Part shown: one piece after another, positions 1-11,511 of the stretch | How positions within the stretch are numbered: position 1 is the stretch's first letter | How the letters are laid out: every line of letters starts with the position of its first letter | Assembly (NCBI GenBank): GCA_900491605.1 | Contig: UESW01004078.1 | Span: forward strand, 396,025-460,024 | DNA from: Calamus simplicifolius | Taxonomy: Eukaryota > Streptophyta > Magnoliopsida > Arecales > Arecaceae | Direction: 5' to 3' | Length of the DNA: 64,000 bases | Notes under the pieces: generated by a model | Told to the model about the DNA's origin: nothing | Databases searched by the model: none | Seen by the model: only the letters and a program-made list of their open reading frames with translations | Translations under genes and position numbers: made by a program

Positions 1-166
1 GAGCGCTAACCGTGTTAGCGACTTGGAGTCGACACCTGGTAGCCCCAAATTGACTTTATTAGGGCAGAGTCGACACCTTCTCATTTCCATTCGTTTCAAA
101 ATCCAAAACCTCTCCAAACCTCCCAAAGCCTAAAATCCCTCAAATCAACCTTTCCCTAAGATTTCT

Positions 167-1551
167 ATGGCACCTAAATGTAGAGGATCGGTCCTTGGTG
201 CTCCCGTAACCACCCGGAAGCGTACGGCTCGGCGTCCTGTTCGTGAGCCATCTCCAAGTGATGATTCTCTTCAACTCATTCGGATAACCCTAGCCACTCC
301 TCTCCTCAGGTAGATACTCTTGCGAGGCGTGTGATTACCATGGGAAGGAAAGTGGATTTTGATTTCTTTGAAACCGAGGGCTTTTCTATTGGAAGACAGA
401 TTAAGGAGCTCGGCTGGGACAAGGTATGCTCTTTGGATGTTCCCACTTATCCAGCCCTAGTTAAGGAATTCTATTTTAATTTATCAAGGGGAGATGGTGG
501 GATAATCAGTTTTGTAAGAGGGAAGAGAGTTCATCTTACATTTCAAAGTTTAGGAAATCTTTTGAGCATCCCTGTCACTGGGCTTGTAGCTGATATTCAT
601 AGTGAGAGATCTGATGCCTTGTCAAGGATGTTAGGAAGAGAAGTTACTGAATTTGAAGAAGTAAGGGCTAATCAGTTGCCCTTGGAGCTTAGATTATTAC
701 ACAACATATGTAGTAGGATCTTATTCCCCAAGACTGGCCGTTTCGAGTATGTCTCAGAATGAGACATTGTGGTTATGGACAGTGTCTTGACGGGTCAGCC
801 TATTAATCTTGCTGGGAAGATGATTTGGTATATGGCTGAGGCCGGGGGCAAAAGGAGATCTTCTTTGTCTTATGGGATGATTTTAACTATGGTTTTTAGA
901 AGTCAAGGCATTGTGATTTCTGACAATGAGCCATCAAAGAACCTCAAACACAGATCATTATAGCTTGGCTACGGTGCACAGGATGGGGTTCGTTAAAGTG
1001 AATGGTCAATGGGAGAGAAAAGGCCATCTGGATGAGAGAGCCGCTGAGATTAGGACTTCTGCACCATATGAGGTTGGTCCATCAGCGAGGCTTCCTTCAC
1101 CAGAGCCTAGCAGATCTTCACCTCCTCCAGCTCCTGCTCCAGTTTCTATACCGCCACCTATGTCATCTAGTGGATTTTCAGATATTCAGTTAGAGCAACT
1201 CAAAAGTTTATTTGCTGCTCACAAAGAAGAAATGAAAACTGAGATTGATAACAGTTTGATGAATTTAAGAGAATTGTATTACTCCTTGGATGATAGAATT
1301 GGTAAGATTGAATCCACCCTTGGAGCCTTCGCAGAATCTTTAAGGAATGATCTCAAGAATATTTTGAAGAACTTAAAGATATTGGTGGAGATTCAGAGAC
1401 TTACTCCAAATGCAATGCTGAGCTTCAGGACAAGATTATGACTGCATGTGCATTTGTTGACAGAAGACTAAAAGAATTTGTTAAAACTCAAAGTGAAGGG
1501 ATGGGAAAAATTGTAGAAGAATTGCAAAGACTTCTTAGAACTCATTTTTGA
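167..1551 (+). pseudogene. Sirevirus env-like gene (plant transposon protein domain), frameshifted
   Basis: A start codon at 167 opens a basic, proline- and serine-rich N-terminus. A conserved segment follows (about 331-960: V-D-F-D-F-F, then G-W-D-K, Y-P-x-L-V-K-E-F-Y, and L-S-Y-G-M). Next is a proline-rich linker near 1090-1170, then a charged helical C-terminus of coiled-coil type ending at a TGA at 1549-1551. Frame changes occur near 300, at 763, and again near 960 and 1440, so no intact protein is made. The conserved block resembles the family annotated as putative plant transposon protein, found in Sirevirus env-like ORFs. Related copies lie at 36178-38031 and 40176-41520. Its function is unknown, and an envelope role has not been shown. 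Confidence 0.75.
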
Positions 1552-1800
1552 TTATGTTGTAATGAAGTTCTTTTGATGTTATTAAAAGATGATGTTCAGT
1601 TTAATATATTTTGATATTTTGATGATGTAATGAAGTTTAATGAAGTTACATATAATGAAGTTCTTTTTGAAATGTAATGTTTACTTTTGGTATTAAATGT
1701 AATGTTGTGAATGAACTACTTGAATTTTTGCAATTTGATTATTCTTTTGAGAAAGATTAATTTGAACTTGAATCTTTTCTAAAACCTTTTTGTTGATTAC

Positions 1801-2110
1801 AAAAAAGGGGGAGAGAAGATTGTATATGCAAGCTTAAGTAATGGGTATCAAGCAAGCTTAAGGAATTGGTATCAAATAATTTCGATGAAATAAGTTTAAT
1901 TGGTATCAAGCATCAAATGTAATTTGATATGATCATATAAGTTTAATAGTAAAGGAAGAATAGATATTAATTTGAGTATCATAGGGGAGCTACCTCATTT
2001 AGGGGGAGCTTATCTATAAGGGATAAATATTTAGAAATTTGATTTGAAAACCTTATTATTTAAATCATGCATATACTCAATATTTTTATAATCATCAAAA
2101 AGGGGGAGAT
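1801..2110 (+). promoter_or_regulatory. Cluster of polypurine tracts before the 3' LTR
   Basis: Purine tracts rich in G lie at 1801-1816, 1983-1990, 2001-2009 and 2097-2110; the last directly abuts the LTR at 2111. The LTR-adjacent tract (AAAAAGGGGGAGAT) is the expected primer for plus-strand DNA synthesis. Several extra upstream copies are a known oddity of Sireviruses. The same order of tracts is present in reverse at 39574-39870. Confidence 0.75.
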
Positions 2111-3667
2111 TGTTGACCAATTATTATTTTGATGATTAATAAATAACATGAGTATATCCATTATGTTTTAACAAGGGTTACAGGCATTAAAAATATTTGA
2201 TCAATCAAAATGTATAAAGAACCTTGTTTTCAATCAAATGCCAGAAGTATTTTTTAAAATTCAGAGCCTGTAGTCAACACCTAGATGGTCTGGAGCCGAC
2301 CCCATGGCGGATCAGATGTTTTCTTGATTTTTGGCACGGTCTGGAGTCGACACCCAGAGTTTCAGAGCCGACTCCAACCTGAGACACCGAAAAGAGCATT
2401 CTGTTTCAGTTTTCGGAGTCGACACCAAGTTTTCGGGAGCCGACACCTAGATTTCGGGAGCCGACACTTACAGTCTCTGGAGCCGACTCTAACATGAGTA
2501 CAGAAAGTATTTTCTTGAGCATTTCTGGAGCCGACACCTTATGGAGTGCGGAGTCGACACCCGAAAGCGGCGAGTCGACACTCAACTTTTTCGGAGCCGA
2601 CTCCTCAATGAACTTTTACTTTCTATTTTTGGATACTCGACTTGGAGCCGACACCTGAAAAGTTGGAGCTGACTCCAACCTGTCAGGAATGGATTTTCAA
2701 AATGTCAGAATGGCCTCCAACGGTAACATTTTCTCACCTAATCTCTAACGGCTACTTTTCTTGTGTGTAGGAGGAATCCAAGGACAGAAATAACGGCTAG
2801 TTTTTCACCTAATCATGGATTAAGGAGAATCTATAAAAGGGAGATCGTCCGTTTAAAAAAGAAAAGAAAAATAGAGAGAAAACAACTTAAAAAATCCGAG
2901 AAGTCTTGAGCAAAAATCAAAGAGGAAAGAGTCAAAGTTCAAATCCATCAACTTCAGAAAGCTCAAAAAGAAATTGAAAGCATTCAAGCTCAAAATCGGA
3001 GTATTTCTCAAGTGAAGAAAAAGAGAGCAAAAGCCCTGATTTTCCTAACTTCTCATCTGCAATCCTTGTGAAGAATCTGAGCTGAGGCCTGATTCAACCC
3101 TTCAAGAGAGAAGAGGAAAAGAAGAAAAAAAGAAAAGCTCACATCAAATTCGCTTCAAACAGGCTTTTCTAATCTTTGTTTACTTATATTGCTTATTTGC
3201 TCGTTCAAGGAGCTTTGCATTGTTGTAAACTTTAAATCAATTTGGTGTTTGCTAATTCAATCAGGGGGATTGAATTAGTTGAGGTAGTTTACCTTGGGAA
3301 CAAGCTAGATTAGCTTGGGTTTGGGTTTTGTGCTGGTGAGCCCAAAAAAACCGGTTGGGTTCGTTGTGACCCCGTGTAAAACAACAAGTTGGAGTTGTGA
3401 GCTTGTAAAACAACTCGACTGTAATCAGTGGATTATAGTGTGGACCCAAGGGTTGCTTGGGAGTGGACGTAGGTGTTGGATACACCGAACCACTATAATA
3501 TCTTGTGTTTGTCGTGCTCTTGTCTCTATCTCTCTCTGTGCTTTAAATTATTGCTTCATTCTCTAGCATACTTAATCTTTGTGAAATTTAGTTTTAGGTT
3601 TTAAAGTGTTAAATTTTTTAAAAGAACCCAATCCACCCCCCCTCTTGGGTTGCCATATGGGCCAACA
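2111..3667 (+). repeat. 3' LTR of the left Sirevirus-type element (1557 bp)
   Basis: The repeat starts TGTTGACC right after a polypurine tract and ends GGGCCAACA. It matches, with visible divergence, the two LTRs of element B at 38032-39573 and 46645-48127 (reverse strand). A TATA box candidate (TATAAAA) lies at 2832-2838. The region 2270-2700 has many short repeats of the type GGAGCCGAC-TCC / GAGTCGACACC, in alternating versions. The downstream base run ATTGG could be one target duplication, but the partner is outside the window. Confidence 0.85.
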
Positions 3668-4555
3668 ATTGGTACTAGGGTGTCGCAGTATTTGGCTTCC
3701 CCACACTCTCTTCAGTAATGATTTCTGTTCACGAGGGGGCAAATTCCTCCTGGGGTGTCGCGGGGATTCTCTTCCGTGGCCAGTTTTAAGCATGGGTGTC
3801 ATAGCATTGGTGCTAGGGTGTCGTGAGGTTTCAACTGGGGTGTCGCAGCATTGGTACTAGGGAGCTCGGCTTAGTTCGAAACCCATGACACCCTAGTTGA
3901 AAACCTACGACACCCTAATTCAAAACCTACGACACCCATTCAGAAAACGTTAAGACAAAGCATTAGTTCAAATTCCATGACACCCTAGTTCAAAAGCCAC
4001 GACACCCTAGTTCAAAACCTATGACACCCATTCAGAAAATGTTAAGACAAAGCATTAGTTTAAAACCCACGATACCCTAGTTGAAAAACCGACGATACCC
4101 TAGTTCAAACCTACGACACCCATTCAGAAACGTTAAGACAAAGCATTAGTTCAAAACCCACGACATCCTAGTTGAAAACCCACGACACCTTAGTTCAAAA
4201 CCCACGACACCCTAGTTCAAAACCGACGACACCCTAGTTCAAAACCTACGACACCATTTAGAAAACGTTAAGACAAAGCATTAGTTCAAAACCCACGACA
4301 CCCTAGTTGAAAACCCACGACACCCTAGTTCAAAAGCCATAACACCCTAGTTCAAAACTTACGGCACCCATTCAGAAAATGTTAAGATAAAGCATTAGTT
4401 CAAATCCCACGACCCTAACCCTAGTTCAAAACCTACGACACCCATTCAGAAAACGTTAAGACAAAGCATTAGTTCAAAACCCACGACACCCTAGTTAAAA
4501 ACCCACGACACCCTAGTTCAAAACCCACAACACAATAGTTCGACACCCTACTTCT
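3668..4555. repeat. Minisatellite, 21-22 bp monomers with a higher-order spacer and an orientation flip
   Basis: The core monomer reads GACACCCTAGTTCAAAACCC with many variants. A longer spacer (CATTCAGAAAACGTTAAGAC and following) interrupts it at about 3937, 4029, 4121, 4255, 4369 and 4443, giving intervals of 92, 92, 134, 114 and 74 bp. The differences are close to whole monomers. From 3668 to about 3860 the related motif appears in the opposite sense (CTAGGGTGTCG), so the array changes orientation near 3870. No coding potential is apparent. Confidence 0.85.
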
Positions 4556-6150
4556 ACCCGCCATCTTATTGGTAGGAGATCCTAAAAGCCATCGTCAAGC
4601 TCATAAACCACAACCTCAATCCCAAACTCCCGCTCCGCAGCACCATCATCCACAGGAAGAATGTTTTACAATCAGAAAGAGTTTTTTATCGTCAAACTCA
4701 TAAACCACAACAACCTCATAATGAAAGAATGTTTCGTGCTGTGGACGACATTTCCTTCTTTGTACAAAGACTCCAGTAGCCAGGTATTCCAGCCTCGAAG
4801 CTAAAATATTTTCCTTCAATCGGACTCTCAGAGCGAGGGCATAGGATCGTACTCAAACCTTTGACTGATTCCTTAGCATCTGAAAGCCAGAGTGAGGGGG
4901 AAAAAAGAGTTTTTCTTGCACAGATGAAATCCAAGAAAAAATGGCGGTAGAAGAAGGCTGGAGGGAAAGGGCATTTTTGTCTGCACACTAATTTTAAAAA
5001 AAAAGATGAAGCACTTTTTATGGTCGTCACGATCCGAACGTAACATTGTAGCAGAGCCATACCGTCCGGCACGTCAGCCACGTAGGATCCACGTGGACCA
5101 ATCTAGAGAGGCGGTGCAGCCCATGTAGGACTTGCTGTACCGGGGGTGGTGTACAAAGACTTTCCAAGTTATGTGGTATCAGGTGGACTTGAGTTATAAG
5201 CATATAATGCTCTCTTTGAAACTAAATTGGGGTATCATAATGTGAGACTAAATTAGGGGTACGCTAGGATGGTTCCATGCCATGGCAGAACTCTATCACT
5301 ATTCCATGGATAGCCTTTTTCTATGTCCATAAACTTTCGTATACTTGGATCGACTCTAATACCATTTGTAACGCTCCAAGCCCACTTAGTAGTCTAAATA
5401 ACTCCATTAGCGGATCGAAACCTCGTGGTTTAAAAACTTGAGTAAAAATTATTTAGTGGCAGATAAATTCTTTTTCATCTAATATGGGATTAAATTTAGG
5501 GTATCATATTACTAGATAGTTTATAAAATATATGAGGTGGGGTTAAATAGGCCATTTTTGGGTCATAAATCACAAGTTAAGATAGGGTAGAGAGGCTTGA
5601 TCAAATGCATTTAGAACAAGCATGTGTCAAAGTTTTATATATTGTTATTCTAACTAAAATGGATCAAACTTGATTAGATCCAATTCATTATGATCATATT
5701 TGCTTTGGCGGCTCATGTAAATGACTATGTTTTTTTTTTCAAGTACATGAAATTAATAAAATTACTATGCATTCACTGAGATAATGATTGTGTCGCTATC
5801 CATATTTGAACTAGGTATGGCCGAGTTCTAAAGATGTTTCTAAACAATAATAATAAAAAGTTGATGGGATTGCAAAGCGAAAGGACCTGCAAGACCAACA
5901 ATAGGTACTATCACAAATGAAGAAATTAGTGTGACTAGTAACTTAGTCTGCATAACAAAAAAATAATTAAACAAAAAAGAAAAAAACTTTAAAATCTTTA
6001 TCAGTAGAGGATCCTTCAATATTCAAGTCATTATAGAATACTTAGCAATAACTTAGCGATATACATTGAGGCCCTAAAGTTTCTGAAAGATGAAGAAAGA
6101 TGCATATAAATGAAAGGAAAAAGATCTTAAATTGAATCAAACATGCAAAA
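4556..6150. other. Unassigned intergenic stretch with possible LTR debris
   Basis: No recognisable gene. A 121-codon open frame on the minus strand (4716-5081) has no known motif. At about 5350-5364 the minus strand reads TGGTATTAGAGTC, which resembles a tRNA-Met primer site, and TGTAACGCTCC begins directly to its right at 5367. That arrangement is what the inner end of a minus-strand 5' LTR looks like, so 5367-5540 may be a fragment of an old LTR or TRIM. The rest is AT-rich without visible structure. Confidence 0.35.
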
Positions 6151-6155
6151 CATGC

Positions 6156-8235
6156 TGTTGACCCCATGTTGATTTTGATAATTACAAAACAATTAAGTAG
6201 GGTACTAATATGTTTATTATGGAGACAAAGATCAATGCAGGCAAATACAACATATCAAGAAGATGCTTCAATGAATTACAATGTCATCTCAAATGCTTCA
6301 GGTCCCTTGTCGAATTGAAGTTGTCTATGGATTGTCTCTACACTGTTATGGCCAAACCATGCCTTAAACTGGTTAGCTGGGCTGATTTTTTCAACTAACT
6401 ATTCTCCTGGTTCTTCTCCTTGGCCAAATGGATGCTAAAATAGCTAACTGGATGGAACATCTAGCTAGCTAAGGTCTCTGTCTTTTCTCCCTAGCCAAAT
6501 GCATGATAGAAATAGCTAACTGGATGCAACTTCCAACTAGCTAAGTTGCCTGATTCTCTCCCTGGCTGAATGCATGATAGAAAGAGCTAACTGGATGCAA
6601 CTTCCAGCTAGCTAAGTTACCTGGTTCTCTTTCTGGCCGAATTCATGACTTTGAGAGCTAACTGCTTTTGGTTCAAGCTAGCTAAACTGCATGAAACCTC
6701 TCTCTGGCCGTGTGATTCTTGAATTTAGCTAACTGGAGTTCATCACCAGTTAACTAAATTGGAAATGGATGCTGATATTTCTTTATGGCCGAATGCCTTA
6801 TGGATTTAGTTAACTGGACATGTAGTCGAGCTAACTAATGGATACTTATATCTTTTTCTGGCCGAATGCCTTATGGATTTAGTTAACTGGACATGTAGTC
6901 CAGCTAACTAATGGATGCTGATATTTCTTTATGGTTGATTGCCTCATTGAAGTAGTTAACTAGATTTTTAGTCCATCTAACTAAGATTGGCTGCAAACTT
7001 CTTATGGCCGAACTCATGTTGGAAATAGTTAACTAAATTTTTAGTCCAGCTAACTAAGGAATTTAGAAATATATCCTGGCCATGCTCTTGCTAAAATTAG
7101 TTAACTGGACTTTTAGTCCAGCTAACTAAGAAGTGTTGTTCTCTTCTTGACTGAATGTTTTTCCTTGTTCAGTTAACTGGATTTCATCCAACTAACTGAG
7201 GTGGCTACTTCAGTTTTTTTCTGCACGATTTCCTTTGTGCCTAAGTTAGCTGATTTCTTCCTCTAATCAACTGGGGAAATCTCTTTAGTTCATCTGGACG
7301 TGCTTCTTCTCAAATTCAACCAACCGAATTTATTTTCCAGCCAACTGGAGTCTGCCTTTTTGAGAAAATATCAAAAATTCTTTCTCCATTTCTAGCGACT
7401 ATCAGTGCATTCAATGCTTCAGGAAATCTATTCAACGGTTATCTTCCCTTCCCATTTTTCTTTTCATTTTTTTCATTTCAGTCTAATAGATAGTTTTGCA
7501 GATCAAATACTTTAAATAGTTGTGTGTAGAAGAAGGAAGAGAGTGAACAATAGAAAGCTATTATTGCATATATATGTGGTTGTTCAGCAACAAAGAAAGG
7601 AAGCTTTGTTTTAAATTCGTGAGTGCTTTTTGAAGATCATTGATTGCTCATCTTTGTTGATACTTTAAAGCTTCCAAGAGACATTAAAGGTTTCAACTAC
7701 TTCAAAGAAGACTTCATTATTGCTGAAGTGCATTCAAGGAAGAACTCATTTGAGAAGTTGCCTTTAAAATTATAAAGTATTTATTTATAAATATTTGCTC
7801 ATTCTAGAAGCATATTGTTCTTAACATTTTTTGAACCTATTTTGAATCTTGTAAAGGGTTGGATTTAACCCTTGGTTGTTTGGCTTTCTTGTGCTGTGAA
7901 ACAAGAGGATTAGCCTAGAAGGCTAGGGGTTTGGCTCCCTTGTACAATATAACAAGAGGACTAGTCGGGGAAGGCTAGAGGTTGTAATCGTTAGTGATAC
8001 GATTGGAGTAAAATTTTTAAAGGGTTTTTGAGGAGTGGACGTAGGTGCAGGGTTGCATCGAATCACTATAAAAATCTTTGTGTTTATGATTGCTTGAATA
8101 TTTTCTGTAATATCTCTGTGTTCACTTCACTACACCACTGCCAATTAAATTTTGATTTGGTAAAAGCACATTACTGTGCAATTAATTTAAGAAACCCAAT
8201 TCATCCCCCTTTTGGATTGCTACCTCTGGGCAACA
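6156..8235 (+). repeat. 5' LTR of element A (2080 bp)
   Basis: Starts TGTTGACC and ends GGGCAACA, followed two bases later by the primer site. It is nearly collinear with 48697-50851. From about 6370 to 7210 it contains an array of about twelve imperfect hairpins spaced near 72 bp (see the hairpin entry). A weak TATA-like TTTAAATAG lies near 7510. The end near 8200 (TTTTGGATTGCTACCTCTGG) resembles the ends of the other Sirevirus LTRs here. Confidence 0.9.
6370..7210 (+). repeat. Array of about 12 hairpin units, period near 72 bp, inside the LTR
   Basis: Each unit has an AGTTAACTGGAC-like arm, a short loop and a GTCCAGCTAACT-like arm, and is followed by spacer containing TGGCCGAATGC or a variant. 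Arm starts lie at about 6370, 6442, 6514, 6585, 6656, 6727, 6808, 6881, 6954, 7027, 7099 and 7171. Intervals are 71-73 bp apart from one of 81. The 3' LTR keeps the same array at about 48910-49820. The arms vary together in places (GGATG with CATC, GGAC with GTCC), which fits selection on pairing or shared conversion, though chance is possible. Confidence 0.75.
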
Positions 8236-8237
8236 AG

Positions 8238-8249
8238 TGGTATCAGAGA
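8238..8249 (+). promoter_or_regulatory. Primer binding site of element A (initiator tRNA-Met)
   Basis: TGGTATCAGAGA lies two bases after the 5' LTR end. This is the usual Ty1/copia minus-strand primer site, complementary to the 3' end of initiator tRNA-Met, with the last base changed (consensus ends GC). Confidence 0.85.
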
Positions 8250-8307
8250 ACGTGCTCTTGATTTCTTTTATTTTAATAAGCTTGGAGCAAGATCATTAGC
8301 AATCCAA

Positions 8308-9800
8308 ATGAGATCTATTTTGACTGAGGGACAATCAACTAATAGACCACCTCTGTTCAATGGAACAAACTACACTTATTGGAAAGCCGTATAAAATTTT
8401 TATTCAAGCACTAGATTATGATCTATAGGGAATCATAATCAATGGCCCTCACACACCCACCATCAAGACTAATGGTCTTTGACATCCCAAAACCAAAAAC
8501 AAAATGGGATGAGCAAGATAAGAGGTTAGCTCAATTGAATGCTAAAGCTATGATGTTCTTTATTGTTCACTTGATACAAATGAATTTAATCGCATTTCAC
8601 TTGCAATTTTGCTAAGAAAATCTGGGATAAACTTGAAGTCACCCATAAGGGTACTAATCAAGTCAAGAAATCCATGATAATATGCTTGTTCACAAATATG
8701 AATTGTTCAAAATGAATTCTGCTGAAAATATCACTGACAGTTTACAAGGTTTACCGATATCATTAATGGGTTGAAAGCCTAGAAAAATCTTATACTAATG
8801 GTGATCTTGTTAGAAAGATTTTGAGATCCTTGCCTAGGTCTTGGGAGGCCAAGGTTACTGCAATTCAAGAAGCAAAGGATCTCAATACTTTATCACTTGA
8901 AGAGTTAGTTGGTTCATTGATGACTCACGAGCTTCAGCAATGAAACACATTGATGATGATAAGTCAAAGAGGAAAGAACAATGGCCTGCCATTTAAATGA
9001 TGAAAGCAAGGAAACAACCAGTGACAGTGAGGAGGATGATGAAATCGCACTGATCTTCAAAAATTTAAGAAATTTATGAGAAGAAAGAAATTTGAAGGAA
9101 GAAGAAAATAAGTCATGAGCCTCCAATATGTTACGAGTGCAAAAGTCAAGACATATCAGACCAGAATGTTCCTAACTTCCAAAAGAATGAAGAAGAAAGC
9201 CATGTTAGCTACTTGGAGCGACAGCGAGGTTACAAGTTCTGAAGATGAAGATAAAAATGAAGTAGCCAATGTTTGCTTCATGATAGATGATAATGAAGTA
9301 AGTCCCAGCTTTCTAGATGACTTTACTTTTGATGAATTACATAGTGCATTTTATGAACTGCTTGATGATTTTGCAAACTTGAATTCAAAGAATAGAGATT
9401 TAAAAATAAAATTAAAGATCTTAGTCTTAAAAAGAAAGAATTTCTGATAATAAATCTTTGCTAAAGAAAAATCAAGATTTAAAAAATGAAGTGACAGATT
9501 AAAGCCTATTATAGATAAATTTACTTTGAGTTCAAATAAATAGAAATGATTCTTAATAGTCAAAGATCTATTTACAATAAAACCGGGCTTGGATATGATC
9601 CTTAAAAAAGTAGTTTTGAAAATATCTATGTGCATGCTGATGATTCTACAAAATATATGCTTCAAATGTGATAAATTAAGACACAAAGCTTATACTTATC
9701 ACACACACAATGTTAAAAAATATGGGTTTCGAAAGAACTATTTTAACTAACTCCAAAGGACCCAAGAAAGGTTGGGTACCTAACAGTAAGACTTAAATTG
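8308..9800 (+). pseudogene. Element A gag (decayed)
   Basis: A candidate start at 8308 leads into R-P-P-L-F-N-G-T-N-Y-x-Y-W-K, the usual start of copia gag. The retrotransposon gag domain is broken by stops from 8392 on. A readable block at 9115-9447 holds the basic K-K-K-A-M-L-A-T-W-S-D-S-E motif, an acidic stretch and a leucine/asparagine-rich helix. A degenerate zinc knuckle (C-F-K-C, R-H-K-A-Y) appears near 9658-9700. The same order occurs in element B gag on the other strand. It cannot make a functional capsid protein as read. Confidence 0.75.
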
Positions 9801-11135
9801 TGTATGCATGTATGTCTTGCAATTCGAGCAACTAAAAAAATGGTACTTGGATAGTGGGTGCTCAAGACACATGACGGGTGATAAATCATAATTCATTACT
9901 TTGGATGCAAAAGATGGAGGTATTGTTACTTTGATGATAATGGCCAAGGTAAAATAATTGATATTGGCAAATAGGTATCACACCTCATGCTTACATTAAT
10001 AATGTTCTGCTTGTAGATTGCCTGAAACATAACTTGCTTAGTATTGTCAATTATGTGACAAATATTTTAAAGTTACATTTGAATCATCCTTATGCATTGT
10101 TATAAATACTGCTGATGAGTACATGAAATTTGTTGGTCATAGGCATGATAACGTATATATTATTGATTTAAATGATTTGTTGACTAGAATATGATTGTCT
10201 AGTGCTATGAATGCTAAAACTGATGATAGTTGGTTATGGCATCGTAGATTAGCTCATGCAAGCATAGATTTATTATCTAACTGATCAAAAAGGATTAGTG
10301 AATGGTTTGCCAAAACTAGTTTTTAAAAAGATACAATTTGTGATGCTGTCATTTTGAAAACAAATCCGAGTATCTTTCAAATCGAAGAATTTGGTTTCTA
10401 CCACTAGACCTTTGGAGCTCTTGCACATAGACTTATTTGGTCCTACAAGAACAACTAGTCTAGAAGGAAAAAGATATGGTTTTGTTGTGATCGATGATTT
10501 TTTACGATTTACATGGGTTTTGTTCTTGGCTAGCAAAGACGAAGCTTTTTCCTCATTTCAAAAACTATTTAAGAAAATTACAAATAAAAAGAGTACTTCT
10601 GTTTTATCAATTCGAAGTGATCATGGCAAAGAGTTTGAAAATCAATCTTTTAAAAATTTCTGTAATGAAAATGGCAATAAGCATAATTTTTCTGCACTTA
10701 GAACACCCGTAACAAAATGTAGTAGTAGAAAGAAAGAACATAACTTTAGAAGAAATGGCCTGTACCATATTGTGTGAGAGCAATCTCCTAAAGTATTTTT
10801 GGGCTGAAGCAATCAACACAGCATGTTATGTTTTAAATAATGCATTAATTATACTTATTTTAAAAAAGACCCGTATAAACTTTGGAAGGGTAAAAAACCC
10901 AACATTGGTTATTTTTATGTTTTTGGTTGCCGATGCTTTGTTTTGAATAATGAAAAATCAAACCTTGATAAATTTGATGCTAAACCTGATGAAGACATTT
11001 TCCTTGGTTATTTTTCACATGGTAGAGCTTTTAGAATATTCAATAAAATGACTTTAGTAGTTGAAGAATCAATTCATGTTATATTTAATGAATCTAATGA
11101 TCTTCTATTAAAGAAGAGAAAGGGTTTGAATGATG
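9801..11135 (+). pseudogene. Element A pol, N-terminal part: protease, GAG-pre-integrase, integrase
   Basis: The aspartic protease is marked by W-Y-L-D-S-G-C-S-R-H-M-T-G near 9840-9880. The GAG-pre-integrase domain starts at W-L-W-H-R-R-L-A-H near 10231. The integrase core runs 10391-10777, with H-I-D-L-F-G-P (first catalytic Asp near 10427), R-S-D-H-G (second Asp near 10618) and a V-V-E-R-K-N remnant near 10725 for the Glu. The integrase C-terminus (F-D-A-K-P-D-E-D-I-F-L-G-Y) lies at 10943-11130. Stops and frame shifts occur in all domains. The frame is cut at 11135 by copia-2 and continues at 33702. Confidence 0.85.
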
Positions 11136-11509
11136 TGTAACCATTTGTTACGTTAAGTGGTGCAAACTCTTGGTCTTCTATGATCATTTTGGTGCAAACT
11201 TTTGGTTTACTGAAATGATTATTAACATGTGTAATGAAAATTTAGTTACCAATGGCCATTCAATAGTGCTTAAGATGTGGTAACGATAGATAATTAAAAA
11301 GTCATTGTTGATGGAGCAATCACTATATAAAGCTTCCATTTTGCTTGGTCCACACGCTACTCTACCATCAAAATTGGAAGAGATAAGTGTGAGAAATTGA
11401 GTAAACAAAAGAAACAAATTAAGTAAAGGTAAACAATGGCTGAAGGTATGTGATTCCGATCCATTTCCATGATTTGAGTTTCTATCAGAAATATAATTAA
11501 TTTCTTACA
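11136..11509 (+). repeat. 5' LTR of copia-2
   Basis: Starts TGTAACC and ends TTCTTACA. A TATA box (TATATAA) at 11324-11330 lies about 105 bp before an ATG at 11436, which is followed at once by a strong splice donor (AG|GTATGT). The same TATA, ATG and donor are kept in the 3' LTR. The start codon therefore lies inside the LTR, downstream of the expected transcription start. Confidence 0.9.
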
Positions 11510-11511
11510 TT

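Larger units (their letters stand above)
1..3667 (+). mobile_element. 3' part of a Sirevirus-type Ty1/copia element
   Basis: Only the 3' end of this element is inside the window. It holds an env-like gene, a run of polypurine tracts, and a 3' LTR that begins TGTTGACC at 2111 and ends CCAACA at 3667. The layout matches element B (38032-48127, opposite strand), which has the same LTR family, env-like gene and purine tracts. An env-like ORF between pol and the 3' LTR, plus repeated polypurine tracts, is typical of the Sirevirus (SIRE/Maximus) lineage of Ty1/copia. Gag and pol would lie left of base 1, so the 5' LTR and target duplication cannot be checked. Confidence 0.85.

Noticed and set aside
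4412..4422. Telomere-like CCCTAACCCTA
   Set aside because: A single short match within the CCCTAG-rich minisatellite; no run of the 7 bp telomere unit.
3880..4550. Regular short direct repeats that look like a CRISPR array
   Set aside because: Monomers are contiguous with no unique spacers, and the setting is a plant nuclear genome; this is a minisatellite.
4716..5081. 121-codon minus-strand open frame as a gene
   Set aside because: No recognisable domain or homologous block and no supporting context.
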